This document shows positions 26,746-35,242 of a DNA stretch of 64,000 nt, piece after piece. Source of the DNA: Deltaproteobacteria bacterium (GTDB taxonomy: Bacteria; Desulfobacterota; BSN033; UBA1163). Made by a program: the position numbers and the translations under genes. Numbering within the stretch: the stretch's first letter is position 1; the number at the start of each line of letters is the position of its first letter. Location of the stretch: positions 1-64,000 of the forward strand of contig VGRY01000001.1 in NCBI GenBank assembly GCA_016875195.1, in the 5' to 3' direction. The notes beneath the pieces were generated by a model. The model did not search any database. It was not told the DNA's origin and was given only the letters and a program-made list of their open reading frames with translations.

Positions 26746-26797
26746 AGCCACGAAGGTTCGGCCCCATTGAAAGTGGGGTAAGCAGTGGCTTTTTTTA
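26746..26797 (+). promoter_or_regulatory. Structured leader with intrinsic terminator (attenuator or small RNA candidate)
   Basis: AGCCAC (26746-26751) pairs with GTGGCT (26785-26790), followed by seven T residues. An inner hairpin CCCCA-TTGAAAG-TGGGG sits inside, with asymmetric internal loops of about 10 and 6 bases. The promoter at 26712-26740 would start transcription at its first base. It may be a ~50-nt RNA, or an attenuator for the downstream DUF3842-cooT genes. No known riboswitch class was recognised. Confidence 0.5.
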
Positions 26798-26805
26798 TTG
26801 GTTCA

Positions 26806-26925
26806 CCCCGTTAGAAAGTTTTATCCCTTCTAACGGTTAAACCCAAACAGGGCATTAAATCCTGTGTCCGCTAAGAAAAGAAATAATATCATCCCTGCCG
26901 AAAGTAACGGGGCTTTCTAACGGGG
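26806..26925. repeat. Long-range inverted repeat covering the DUF3842 ribosome-binding site
   Basis: CCCCGTTAGAAAG (26806-26818) is perfectly complementary to CTTTCTAACGGGG (26913-26925), with an extra TTCTAACGG between them. The right arm contains the GGGG that serves as the ribosome-binding region of the gene at 26931. Confidence 0.6.
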
Positions 26926-26930
26926 TAAAG

Positions 26931-27356
26931 ATGGAAAAGAAAAAAACAATCGCAGTGATTGATGGGCAGGGCGGTGGAATCGGAGGCTTGGTCATCAAAC
27001 ATCTTCGGGAAGCCTTCGGAGAGGATCTGGAGATTCTTGGTTTGGGCACGAATGCCATGGCCACAGGAGCCATGCTCAAGGCAGGAGCCAATAGGGGAGC
27101 GACCGGGGAAAATGCCATCGTCCAGACGGTGAAGAAGGTGGATATCATTGTCGGGGCAACCGCCATTGTCCTTGCCAATTCAATGATGGGGGAATTAACG
27201 CCGAAAATGGCAGAAGCCATTTCTTCCTCTTCTGCCCTGAAATACCTTATTCCCTTAAAGATGCCGGAAGTGGAAATGATCGGGGTTTCGAAGGAACCCC
27301 TGCCCCATCTCGTCGAACAGCTCATCAAAAGGATTCAGGAGATTATTATATCCTGA
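26931..27356 (+). CDS. DUF3842 family protein
   Basis: 141 residues matching the DUF3842 pattern: IAVIDGQGGGIGG near the start, LGTNAMATGAMLKAGA, GATGENAIV and VGATAIVLANSMMGE. The glycine-rich start suggests a nucleotide-binding Rossmann-like fold, but no activity is known. It is followed by cooT in the same direction, and DUF3842 here keeps company with nickel genes. Its GGGG ribosome-binding site lies in an inverted repeat that could hide it. Confidence 0.82.
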   Translation: MEKKKTIAVIDGQGGGIGGLVIKHLREAFGEDLEILGLGTNAMATGAMLKAGANRGATGENAIVQTVKKVDIIVGATAIVLANSMMGELTPKMAEAISSSSALKYLIPLKMPEVEMIGVSKEPLPHLVEQLIKRIQEIIIS

Positions 27357-27402
27357 AACAATGGTCATAACGGACACGTGACACGGGCACGGTCACGTTT
27401 GT
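27357..27402. repeat. Short ACACGG-family palindrome
   Basis: AACGGACACGTGACACGGGCACGGTCACGTTTGTT, with GGACACGTG and CACGGTCACG words facing each other, lies between DUF3842 and cooT. Confidence 0.45.
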
Positions 27403-27420
27403 TTAACGTAGGAGGAACCC

Positions 27421-27609
27421 ATGTGTGAGGCAAATGCGTACTTGTTGAAAGAAGGAAAGGAAGAACTCATCCTTGAGGATATCTCCGTCCTTCGCCCCGA
27501 GAAGGAGGAACTCTACCTCCAGAATATTTTTGGAGAACAGAAAAGGGTCAAAGCGCGAATCAGGGAGATGAATCTCCTCGACCACCGAATTGTTTTGGAA
27601 GAAGTTTAA
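27421..27609 (+). CDS. cooT: CooT-family nickel-binding protein
   Basis: A 62-residue protein typical of the CooT family: it begins MCEAN, with the cysteine at position 2 that binds nickel in Rhodospirillum rubrum CooT, and ends with the KARIREMNLLDHRIVLEE block shared across the family. It is thought to help nickel handling for CO dehydrogenase or related enzymes. AGGAGG stands five bases before the ATG. A strong terminator follows. The nickel ECF transporter genes lie just downstream, which supports the assignment. Confidence 0.88.
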   Translation: MCEANAYLLKEGKEELILEDISVLRPEKEELYLQNIFGEQKRVKARIREMNLLDHRIVLEEV

Positions 27610-27627
27610 ATCCAGAACCCTACAATC

Positions 27628-27656
27628 GTAGGGAACGGTTTAAAACCGTTCCCTAC
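27628..27656. repeat. 29-bp perfect palindrome
   Basis: GTAGGGAACGGTTT and AAACCGTTCCCTAC face each other across a single A. It lies between cooT and its terminator. Confidence 0.55.
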
Positions 27657-27677
27657 CTGAAATCCGATATTGCATTG

Positions 27678-27734
27678 AGGCCACGAAGGCCAAACTCTCG
27701 CAGAAGCGAAAGAAATCCTTCGTGGCCTTTTTAT
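27678..27734 (+). terminator. Intrinsic terminator after cooT
   Basis: AGGCCACGAAGG (27678-27689) and CCTTCGTGGCCT (27717-27728) form a perfect 12-bp stem, with a small TCGC/GCGA hairpin in the loop, followed by a T-rich tail. The GCCACGAAGG start is shared with the leader structure at 26746. Confidence 0.85.
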
Positions 27735-27776
27735 TTACAAGGAATGATCCTCCAGATTCAGAAGAAAGGAGGGATT

Positions 27777-28547
27777 ATGGATTCTATTAAAAAAGGTTTA
27801 TTTGAAATTGTTGTTCTCATGATGTGTATTTTCCTTGTTTCAAGTAATGCCTTTGCTGCCCGGCCCCTTACAACAGACGATGCTGGCACCGTGGAAAAGG
27901 GGAAATTTCAGGTGGAGGGGGGTTTTGATTTTACCCGTCAAGACAATCACGACAAGGAATACTTTCCTTCCTTGACGTTGACTTACGGTCTGTTCGAAAG
28001 AATGGATATCGGAATTGGAAGCGGGTACCTATTCCTCCATCCTGTTGAAGGAAAAAAAGTGAATGGATTGAGTGATGCGCCGTTGAAGGTTAAATATCGT
28101 TTTTTCGACCAAAAGGATTGGATACCGTCGTTTGCCGTTTCCGGCACGCTAGTCACACCTACCGCAAGTAAATCGAAGGGATTAGGATCAGGAAGGGCGG
28201 ATTTTAACCTCAACACCATCTTCGCATGGAATCTTAGCCAGAGATGGCAGCTTTATACCAATCTTGGATATACCTTTATCGGAGAACATCGGGTTAAAAA
28301 CGAATTCAACTATTCTGCCGCAGGACAGTTTGTCCTAACAGACCAATGGACTCTGGTAGGAGAAATCTTTGGAGTGAATAACTTCAATGGCCACAAGCGC
28401 GATGATCCCATCTCAGGCCTTTTGGGAATCCAACACTGTTTAATAAGCGATAAGCTTATCTTAGATGCTGGGGTGGAGATTGGGATGAACAAGGCTGCCC
28501 CTGATTTTCGATTGACAGTTGGGGTGACATTTTTCTTCAAGCCGTGA
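27777..28547 (+). CDS. Outer-membrane beta-barrel transporter-like protein
   Basis: 256 residues. The signal peptide (about 1-28) ends NAFAARP. The rest is a run of alternating hydrophobic/aromatic strands (for example FPSLTLTYGLFERMDIGIGSG, WQLYTNLGYTFIG) and the chain ends in an aromatic-rich strand (LTVGVTFFFKP), as expected for an outer-membrane barrel of the MetA-pathway/transporter type. The start at 27777 has AGGAGG five bases upstream. It lies between cooT and the nickel ECF transporter, so it may be the outer-membrane entry route for nickel or cobalt. The metal assignment is by context only. Confidence 0.72.
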   Translation: MDSIKKGLFEIVVLMMCIFLVSSNAFAARPLTTDDAGTVEKGKFQVEGGFDFTRQDNHDKEYFPSLTLTYGLFERMDIGIGSGYLFLHPVEGKKVNGLSDAPLKVKYRFFDQKDWIPSFAVSGTLVTPTASKSKGLGSGRADFNLNTIFAWNLSQRWQLYTNLGYTFIGEHRVKNEFNYSAAGQFVLTDQWTLVGEIFGVNNFNGHKRDDPISGLLGIQHCLISDKLILDAGVEIGMNKAAPDFRLTVGVTFFFKP

Positions 28548-28563
28548 CCTTTCAAGCATCCTA

Positions 28564-28587
28564 TGCCCCTCTTTGAAGAGAGGGGCA
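28564..28587 (+). terminator. Possible terminator or hairpin before cbiM
   Basis: TGCCCCTCT and AGAGGGGCA form a 9-bp stem with a short loop. A run of five T residues follows six bases after the stem. It could attenuate transcription entering the transporter genes. Confidence 0.4.
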
Positions 28588-28621
28588 AATTGCTTTTTAC
28601 TTAATGTAAGGAGGAATGACC

Positions 28622-29716
28622 ATGCACATGTCAGATGCTTTGTTATCTCCGGCAGTGGGTGCAACCGTCTGGGCGGGAACATTAGGAACAATTGCTTACT
28701 GCTCGAAAAAAATTAAAGAGAATCTCGATGAAAAGATGATTCCCATGATGGGTGTGATTGGAGCGTTCATCTTCGCGGCTCAAATGGTCAACTTTACGAT
28801 ACCAGGGACCGGATCAAGTGGACACCTCGGGGGAGGAATGATCCTTGCAATCCTTCTTGGTCCCCATGCCGCCTTTATCGTCATGGCATCGGTCCTGACG
28901 ATACAGGCTCTTTTCTTTGCAGACGGGGGGTTATTAGCCTTGGGATGTAATATATGGAATCTGGGCTTCTATCCTTGTTTCATTGGATACCCGCTGATCT
29001 ATAAGCCGATTGTTCAGAAAGGGATGAGTTCAAAAAAGATTCTGATGGCTTCTCTGTTCGCCGTATTTGTGGGACTTCAGTTAGGTGCCTTTTCTGTGGT
29101 TCTGGAAACACTTCTTTCTGGGAGGAGTGAACTTCCATTTGGGACTTTTGTTTTGCTGATGCAGCCCATTCATCTTGCCATAGGGGTTGTGGAAGGTTTC
29201 ATTACCGCGGGTGTCATCAATTTTGTAAAAACCTCGAGGCCTGAACTCCTTGAAAGCATAGCCGAGATAAGGTCTTTGTCTCCAGAAACTAAAATGAAAA
29301 AGATCGTGATCGCCTTTCTAGTCATTGCAATTATCACCGGCGGGGCTGTATCATGGTTCGCCTCATCCCATCCTGACGGCCTGGAATGGTCGATTGAAAG
29401 AGTTTATGGGAAGCCCGAGTTGCCTGAACATGAGACGGGCATAGCGATGCTACTCAAAACTTTCCAGGAAAAAACAGCCTTTCTTCCTGATTATACCTTC
29501 AAGAGGAAAGAGGATATCAAAGAACAGAAGACTTCAGACGGTGAAGCGAACGCATGGCCCAATATTGAGACTGGCACCTCTGTCTCCGGGATTCTTGGAT
29601 CAGTCATGATGCTCAGTCTTATTGTCCTGATAGGTTTCGGTATTAAAATCATCAGAAAGAAAGAAGCCCATTCATCAAAGGAAACATCCGGCCTGAAGGG
29701 GCAAGGACGATCATGA
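28622..29716 (+). CDS. cbiM: Energy-coupling factor nickel/cobalt transporter, CbiM/NikM fused to a PDGLE (NikN-like) domain
   Basis: 364 residues. The substrate-binding membrane subunit begins MHMSDALLSP; in CbiM/NikM proteins the residue-2 histidine and free N-terminus form part of the metal site. This sets the start at 28622 rather than 28616, and AGGAGG is spaced correctly only for 28622. Several hydrophobic segments follow. From about residue 220 comes a C-terminal CbiN/PDGLE-type domain (SSHPDGLEWS) with one last membrane segment. It takes up Ni2+ or Co2+ with CbiQ and CbiO. Its stop overlaps cbiQ (ATGA). Confidence 0.92.
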   Translation: MHMSDALLSPAVGATVWAGTLGTIAYCSKKIKENLDEKMIPMMGVIGAFIFAAQMVNFTIPGTGSSGHLGGGMILAILLGPHAAFIVMASVLTIQALFFADGGLLALGCNIWNLGFYPCFIGYPLIYKPIVQKGMSSKKILMASLFAVFVGLQLGAFSVVLETLLSGRSELPFGTFVLLMQPIHLAIGVVEGFITAGVINFVKTSRPELLESIAEIRSLSPETKMKKIVIAFLVIAIITGGAVSWFASSHPDGLEWSIERVYGKPELPEHETGIAMLLKTFQEKTAFLPDYTFKRKEDIKEQKTSDGEANAWPNIETGTSVSGILGSVMMLSLIVLIGFGIKIIRKKEAHSSKETSGLKGQGRS

Positions 29717-30522
29717 ATTTTGACAAAGAATATTTCAATTTGGGCGTTCTGGATACCCTCTCCTACAAGAACACTCTGGTTCATCGCCTCGATCCGCGAA
29801 CCAAAGTGATCACCACATTTGCGTTTATTGTCACAGTTGTTTCCTTTCCCAAGTACGAAATTGCCGGACTGATACCTTTTCTCCTTTTCCCGGTTGTTAT
29901 TTTTGCCCTTGGGGATATTCCGGTCTGGTTCATTCTCAAGAAGGTCCTCGTTGTCTCTGTTTTTGCAGTATTCATCGGAATCCTCAATCCATTATTTGAT
30001 ACCCATATCAAGTATCATTTTTTCACGCTTCCTGTTTCGGGTGGTTGGGTTTCGTTCTTTTCGATCCTCTTGAAGTATTTCCTGACAATGTGCTCTGCAT
30101 TGCTTTTGATCTCAACCACCTCTTTCCCTGGCATCTGCCATGCCCTACGAAAGCTCGGAGTTCCTGAGATTTTTATCTCTCAACTTCTATTTCTCTACCG
30201 TTATATCTTTGTCCTCATGGAAGAGACCCTGAGGATGGTCAGGGCAAAGGACTTGAGGTCGTTTGGTAAAAAAGGGCAAGGGATCAGTATATTCATCAAC
30301 CTTGTTGGAACACTCTTTGTTAAGACGATAGAGCGGGCAGAAAGAATTTATCATGCGATGCTGTCCAGGGGGTTTACTGGAACAATTCATTTTGTTTTAA
30401 GAGAAGGTTTTGGAAAAAAGGACTTCGTATTTATATCTGCTACAGGGATAACCCTCTACATGTTTAGGGCATATGATATCGTCGGTCTCATTGGGAGATT
30501 GGCGGAAAGGATGTTTAATTAG
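29713..30522 (+). CDS. cbiQ: ECF transporter transmembrane subunit CbiQ/NikQ
   Basis: 269 residues with about five membrane segments and the HRLDPRTK motif near residue 28, a hallmark of ECF T-components. The ARG/RAKDLRSFG and AMLSRGFTG regions correspond to the coupling helices that contact the ATPases. It couples ATP hydrolysis by CbiO to metal uptake by CbiM. Translational overlap with cbiM and a two-base gap to cbiO show a tight operon. Confidence 0.92.
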   Translation: MNFDKEYFNLGVLDTLSYKNTLVHRLDPRTKVITTFAFIVTVVSFPKYEIAGLIPFLLFPVVIFALGDIPVWFILKKVLVVSVFAVFIGILNPLFDTHIKYHFFTLPVSGGWVSFFSILLKYFLTMCSALLLISTTSFPGICHALRKLGVPEIFISQLLFLYRYIFVLMEETLRMVRAKDLRSFGKKGQGISIFINLVGTLFVKTIERAERIYHAMLSRGFTGTIHFVLREGFGKKDFVFISATGITLYMFRAYDIVGLIGRLAERMFN

Positions 30523-30524
30523 AG

Positions 30525-31268
30525 ATGACTCATCACATTATCGATTTCAAAGACATTTTTTTTAGATACCCCGATGGAACAGAGGCTCTCAAGGGCGTTT
30601 CTTTCAGGATTACTCATGGAGAATCTGTTGGCTTGGTCGGAGCCAATGGGGCGGGTAAATCAACGCTTCTACTACAGATGAATGGCTATATGCTTCCATC
30701 GTTGGGCGTCATTAACATCGGAGGCGTGGAACTGACCAAAAAGACCAGACAGGATATAAGGAAAAAAGTTGGAGTTGTTTTTCAAAATCCGGATGATCAA
30801 CTCTTTATGCCGACGGTTTTTGACGATGTTGCATTTGGCCCTCTCAACCTCGGGATGAGTAACGAAAGGGTTACCGATCGCGTCAATTCCGCACTTCAGA
30901 CCATAGGGTGCCTTGACTTGGCAACAAAACCACCCCATCACCTTTCCGCCGGCAAAAAACGAGCGGTCTCCATTGCAACCGTATTGGCCATGGAGCCAGA
31001 TATTCTGGCTATGGATGAACCATCATCCAATCTCGATCCAAAATCCAGGCGCGATCTGATAGGGCTCCTTCAAGAATTTAAACACACCAAAATCATTGCC
31101 TCTCACGACCTTGACCTTATCCTGGAAGTCTGTGAGAGATGTCTTGTCATAAAGAACGGAATGATTGTAGCCGACGGCCGTGTTTCAGACATTTTGACAA
31201 ATCAATTGCTCCTTGAAGAAAACCACCTGGAGTTACCATTATCCCTTCAAAAAAACCGTCTACACTGA
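30525..31268 (+). CDS. cbiO: ECF transporter ATPase CbiO/NikO
   Basis: 247-residue ABC ATPase. Walker A is GANGAGKST, the Q-loop lies in VFQNPDDQLF, the signature is LSAGKKRAV, Walker B is ILAMDEPSSNLDP and the switch histidine is in IASHDLDL. The VFQNPDDQ segment is typical of ECF ATPases. It energises CbiMQ. No metal-responsive repressor gene is seen next to it. Confidence 0.93.
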   Translation: MTHHIIDFKDIFFRYPDGTEALKGVSFRITHGESVGLVGANGAGKSTLLLQMNGYMLPSLGVINIGGVELTKKTRQDIRKKVGVVFQNPDDQLFMPTVFDDVAFGPLNLGMSNERVTDRVNSALQTIGCLDLATKPPHHLSAGKKRAVSIATVLAMEPDILAMDEPSSNLDPKSRRDLIGLLQEFKHTKIIASHDLDLILEVCERCLVIKNGMIVADGRVSDILTNQLLLEENHLELPLSLQKNRLH

Positions 31269-31347
31269 TTGTTTACTACGATTACGTTCCTTAAGGGCTA
31301 TAGGGATGGTGTGTGGAACGATAAGGGACTTTCTCTTTGACGGAAGG

Positions 31348-31983
31348 TTACTTGTAGTTTCTCTCGCCGGCCGGGATTGGAATCTCCATCATGTTCTCAC
31401 GCGGAGGAAGCACGCAGACGAATTTTTCATTGTAGGCGCAGAGAGGTTGATAGGCCATGTTAAAATCCAAAACAATCTTGTATCCTGGCAGGATCTCGGC
31501 ATCAATATATCTCCCTCCGTCATACGTCTCTTTTCCATTCGTCTTATCTTTAAAAGGGATGAAGAGAGTATCGCTCAAAATTGACTTGAAAATTTGAAGC
31601 GTATGCTCCTTACCGTTCAATTGAAAATGAAATTTCCCGTATCGGACATAGCGTTTATTGACTCCCTTATTGGTCAGAAAGGTTGCATAATAATCCGGGT
31701 TGTTGATATGGAGGATAAACCGCTTGACCTCGCCTGAAAAGGCATAATTGGGGTCGAACTTATAGTATTTTAAACCCTTGAAAACCTTCTTCTCTTCTGA
31801 GTTGAAAGGGGAGCGCTGGTGGGTTTTAAAGAATTCATCCCTCTCCTTTCGCCATTCCATCACCAATTTTTCCTGATCCGCCTTGAAATCCGCCTTCTTT
31901 CCATCTACGGCTATTGATAACCCCGGAAGGAAAGGCAGCATCAGAAAGGTAAAAAACAGAAGTAAGATTTCTTTAGGTTTCAT
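31348..31983 (-). CDS. Exported DUF1684 family protein
   Basis: 211 residues with a signal peptide (about 1-25). The C-terminal half has the DUF1684 pattern: FKDKTNGKETYDGGRYID, IVLDFNMAYQPLCAYN, and CVLPPRENMMEIPIPAGE. Function is unknown. The gene is convergent with cbiO across 79 bases and has no clear operon partner. The ATG at 31983 lacks a strong ribosome-binding site. Confidence 0.85.
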   Translation of the reverse strand: MKPKEILLLFFTFLMLPFLPGLSIAVDGKKADFKADQEKLVMEWRKERDEFFKTHQRSPFNSEEKKVFKGLKYYKFDPNYAFSGEVKRFILHINNPDYYATFLTNKGVNKRYVRYGKFHFQLNGKEHTLQIFKSILSDTLFIPFKDKTNGKETYDGGRYIDAEILPGYKIVLDFNMAYQPLCAYNEKFVCVLPPRENMMEIPIPAGERNYK

Positions 31984-32101
31984 AAATAACTTTTCGATTC
32001 CGTAATTATATTAACAAATAGGATTTTCAACCGCAACCCGCTGGAAAGCCTTGTGGTCTTTAATTTTTTGAACCAGCTTCAAAATATCTCCCCTCCCCTT
32101 C

Positions 32102-32233
32102 GAGACTGTGTCACAATGTCATTGCGAGGGAGTGAAACGACCGAAGCAATCTCATAACGTTTTGATAATCCTGAGATTGCCACGCTCCCTCCGGTCGCTC
32201 GCAATGACGAAAAGCGGATTATGACACAGCCTC
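32102..32233. repeat. 132-bp modular palindromic element, copy B
   Basis: GAGACTGTGTCA on the left and TGACACAGCCTC on the right. The inner palindrome (GTCATTGCGAG...CTCGCAATGAC) is nearly identical to that of copy A at 13909-14040. The outer flanks are CCCCTTC and GAAGGGGG, so the element again sits inside a C/G palindrome. It fills most of the 348-bp spacer upstream of the EamA gene, which holds no other feature I can name. Confidence 0.7.
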
Positions 32234-32331
32234 TGAAGGGGGAGGAGGTAAGTTTTTGGATATGTTAATTTGTAAATTCTAAATCTTTTGCTCAGGATTT
32301 CAGTTGATTTTCGGTCCTCTTTTATGACACG

Positions 32332-33264
32332 ATGGGCTCAATGAAGAGAAACGAGATCCATGGCTACCTTTATATTCTGATCGGATCGACGCTCTGGGGT
32401 GTATCGAGCGTTATTGCAAAAGCCCTCTTTAACATCGGGCTCCCGCCAGCCGAGCTCATCCTTGTCCGCCTGACACTTGCCACCCTCATCCTTCTCATCA
32501 TTCTCCTCATCTACGACCGGAGAAGGGTCATCATCTCCCCCAAGGACTTATCCTACTTCCTCATCCTGGGAGGTGTGGCGGTAACAGGAATGAATTTTTT
32601 TTATTACTTTACGATCAGCAAGATCCATGTCGGACCGGCCATACTCCTTCAGTACCTTCAACCCGTCTGGGTCTCCCTCTATGCCTTTTTCTTCCAGAAG
32701 GAACCCATTTCCGGGAAAAAGATCGCCGCCCTGCTCCTTGCTATGGCAGGATGTTATCTGGTCGTGGGTGGCTTTCAAATCGACCTCCTCCGACTGAACA
32801 GGGTCGGGATAGTGAGCGGCCTCATTGCTTCCTTCTTTTTCACCTTCTACGCCCTTTATGGAGAAAAGGGGCTAAAAAAATATGACCCATGGACGCTGAT
32901 TCTTTACGGTTTTGGAATTAGCGCGATCTGTTATATGTTTTTGGTTTCCCCCATGAAGATCATCCAGGGCGGTCATCCCCTCAAGGTATGGATCGCTTTT
33001 CTCTATATTGCCATCTTCTCAACCCTGATTCCATTTGGATTCTATTTCAAAGGGATGGAACGGATACGGGCAACCCGGGCAAGCATCACTGCAACCTGGG
33101 AGCCTGTCATAGCAGGCTTTGCAGCCTATCTCGTGCTTGGAGAGGTTTTATATCCTTTGCAGTTTTTTGGGGGGATAGCGATGATTGCAGCCATTGTTCT
33201 GCTCCAGATAAGCAGAGAAAAAGCGACACCTTCAACGCCTCTGGAAATCAGGCATAATGAATAA
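32332..33264 (+). CDS. EamA/DMT-family transporter
   Basis: 310 residues with ten hydrophobic segments arranged as two five-helix EamA repeats. The N-terminal LIGSTLWGVSSVIAKALF and the second-repeat WEPVIAGFAAYLVLGE segment are typical of drug/metabolite transporters. It probably exports or imports a small metabolite across the inner membrane; the substrate is unknown. The ATG at 32332 has no good ribosome-binding site and the ATG at 32341 is an alternative. A hairpin terminator overlaps the stop codon. Confidence 0.88.
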   Translation: MGSMKRNEIHGYLYILIGSTLWGVSSVIAKALFNIGLPPAELILVRLTLATLILLIILLIYDRRRVIISPKDLSYFLILGGVAVTGMNFFYYFTISKIHVGPAILLQYLQPVWVSLYAFFFQKEPISGKKIAALLLAMAGCYLVVGGFQIDLLRLNRVGIVSGLIASFFFTFYALYGEKGLKKYDPWTLILYGFGISAICYMFLVSPMKIIQGGHPLKVWIAFLYIAIFSTLIPFGFYFKGMERIRATRASITATWEPVIAGFAAYLVLGEVLYPLQFFGGIAMIAAIVLLQISREKATPSTPLEIRHNE

Positions 33265-33291
33265 AGCCCCCTGCCCACAGGGCGGGGCTTT
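33263..33291 (+). terminator. Hairpin terminator overlapping the EamA stop codon
   Basis: AAAGCCCC and GGGGCTTT form the stem, with GCCC/GGGC inside. The T-run is short, so efficiency is uncertain. Confidence 0.6.
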
Positions 33292-33318
33292 AAAACCTAA
33301 ATTCCTAAACCCAAAACC

Positions 33319-33404
33319 GAGATCCCGAAACAAGTTCGGGATGACAAAAAATACCAGAATTGAACCATATTGTCATGCTGAACTTGTTTCAGCATCTGAT
33401 TTAT
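33319..33404. repeat. Palindromic repeat with GAACTTGTTTC core, copy 2
   Basis: The arms (CCCGAAACAAGTTCGGGAT and TGTCATGCTGAACTTGTTTC) match the copy at 14170-14239, with a longer centre. Confidence 0.6.
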
Positions 33405-33541
33405 TTTTTCTATTTTCAGAAGACGCATCTTTCATCCCTGTCTACAGGACGGGTATTTAGGTGCGATTTTAATAATAAACCTAAACTGAGACTAAGGTTA
33501 CCAATACTCCATCTCAATCAACCTTTATAAACATTTCTCGA

Positions 33542-34960
33542 TTATAACTGCCCGGATTCACCCCAGGTTTCTAAAAGCTTCTGATACGCTACGTCTTCGT
33601 ACCTCTCCAGAAAAAATGCGGGAGCATAATGGGGGAGTGTGCTGCCAGTGATGTGATCAGCCAAAAGTTCGCCTGCCCCGCACCCAGCCATCACCCCAAA
33701 ACCCGACAAGGCACCGATCAAGTAAGCGCCCTCGATTGGCAGTCTTCCAATAAGGGGCCGATTCTCACGGGTTTTCGTATAATAACCTCCATCCACGACG
33801 GGTTTGGGAAGTCGATCAAGGTATGCCTGCATGCCAGGAATCATCGTGGTTAATCCACGCAGAACCATTTCAGAATAACGCAGATCCATGCTAAAGGGGA
33901 AGACAGGCTGTACCGGGCCCACGTCGTAAGCCCAAAGACCGAGCAGGGTCTCACCTTGAGGGCCTCCCTCCGGTCGCGTATGAACACCCGATGGAAGTCC
34001 CTCCAACAACCTTTTCGTCTCATCAGATTCAGCAAACATCTTTCGCTCTTCTTCTGACCAGGGCAAGCATATCGTATCCGTCCAGATCAACATCGGGGCA
34101 TGGCGAGGCACGATGCCTAAACGGTCATTGAAAGACATCTTCAAATGCAACTCGGAGAAGACCGGAAGTTCAACCCCAACCATATGCCCAACTTCCTTTA
34201 GGAATGGTCCGGCTGCATTAATGAAATTAGGTGTTGAGATGTTGTTCTCTGAGTCATTACTTCGTATGCTAACCGCCCGTACTTTGTTACCAACGACTTC
34301 TACCCCTTCGACCCTTCCTTGTGAAAATCGAACCCCGCGTTCTTTTGCTCGCTCTAACAGATACATCCCTAACTGTTGGACACTGAACCAACCGCAACGC
34401 CGAGCGTGGATCACCGCTACGATCTTCTTGGAAAGATATGGAAAATAATGCTGGATCATCCTTTGATCAAGAATCAAATCGATACCATCAGGCTGATCTT
34501 CGAAGGCCGATCCGTGCGAAGGAATGTAAGCGGGACCACCAGGCTGACCGTCATGATAGCGCAGTGGGCCTGCTCCCAACCTAGCCGATTCTTCTGCTGC
34601 TCGTTTAAAAAGGGAGACTCGATTAGGGTCGGCGGTCGCATAGACATATCCACGTCTGCTCAGATGAAAATAGTTATTGCTTTCGTGGGCTAAATGTTCC
34701 AGAATATCAATGCTCCTGTTCATAAGGCCAACCATGGCGTCCCCGGGCCCTGGCCAAAAATTCCGATAACATTCGGTGGATTTATCACTCGTCAACGAGA
34801 GTGGCGCACCTTCATCTACGAGAAGCACCTTCTCGATCCCATATTTCACAGATAGGTGATAGGCCGCAGAAATACCAGCGATTCCTGCACCGCAGATGAC
34901 AACATCTGCAGTATTCTGTTGCGAAGGCTCTGTCCAAACTTTTCGACCCTGTTTCATCAT
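33542..34960 (-). CDS. FAD-dependent amino-acid/sarcosine-type oxidoreductase (DAO family)
   Basis: 472 residues. The N-terminal dinucleotide motif is VVICGAGIAGISAAYHL with an acidic end LLVDEG; the late GALSGFGVMAGCGAGELLADHI segment closes the FAD site, as in glycine oxidase, sarcosine oxidase and DadA relatives. It would oxidise a secondary or D-amino acid or a related amine. There is no signal peptide. GAGG stands six bases before the paired ATGs at 34957-34960. It is isolated between repeat-rich spacers, and its substrate cannot be inferred from context. Confidence 0.82.
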   Translation of the reverse strand: MMKQGRKVWTEPSQQNTADVVICGAGIAGISAAYHLSVKYGIEKVLLVDEGAPLSLTSDKSTECYRNFWPGPGDAMVGLMNRSIDILEHLAHESNNYFHLSRRGYVYATADPNRVSLFKRAAEESARLGAGPLRYHDGQPGGPAYIPSHGSAFEDQPDGIDLILDQRMIQHYFPYLSKKIVAVIHARRCGWFSVQQLGMYLLERAKERGVRFSQGRVEGVEVVGNKVRAVSIRSNDSENNISTPNFINAAGPFLKEVGHMVGVELPVFSELHLKMSFNDRLGIVPRHAPMLIWTDTICLPWSEEERKMFAESDETKRLLEGLPSGVHTRPEGGPQGETLLGLWAYDVGPVQPVFPFSMDLRYSEMVLRGLTTMIPGMQAYLDRLPKPVVDGGYYTKTRENRPLIGRLPIEGAYLIGALSGFGVMAGCGAGELLADHITGSTLPHYAPAFFLERYEDVAYQKLLETWGESGQL

Positions 34961-35072
34961 GAGGTCCTCTTATTAAACATGATTTCCCTGCTGTTTTGTT
35001 TATTCTACCACTCAGCCTCTGTTTACTCAAACGAAAGTTGTAATCAACTATAGTGAACGACTTTGAAAAGTA

Positions 35073-35136
35073 GTCATTGCGAGGAGCGAAGCGACGTGGC
35101 AATCTTATGAGATTGCTTCACTTCGTTCGCAATGAC
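35073..35136. repeat. Free-standing CATTGCGAG palindrome
   Basis: GTCATTGCGAGGAGCGAAGC on the left and GCTTCACTTCGTTCGCAATGAC on the right. It is the inner module of the 132-bp elements A and B occurring without their outer ends. Confidence 0.65.
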
Positions 35137-35242
35137 ACATGATGGATGTCAATTTCTTTAAGTCCTTTAATATATGTAATGACAACTTTTTCTGAAAAAT
35201 AAGGTCAACTTATGATACATTATATTTATATTGGATAGAAAA

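Noticed and set aside
26746-26797. A c-di-GMP (GEMM-I) or cobalamin riboswitch
   Set aside because: CCCCATTGAAAGTGGGG followed by GTAAGC slightly recalls the GEMM-I P2 region, but the conserved GGNNCAAACC and GGGACGCAAAGC blocks and the third helix are missing. No B12-box is present. I kept it only as an unassigned leader.
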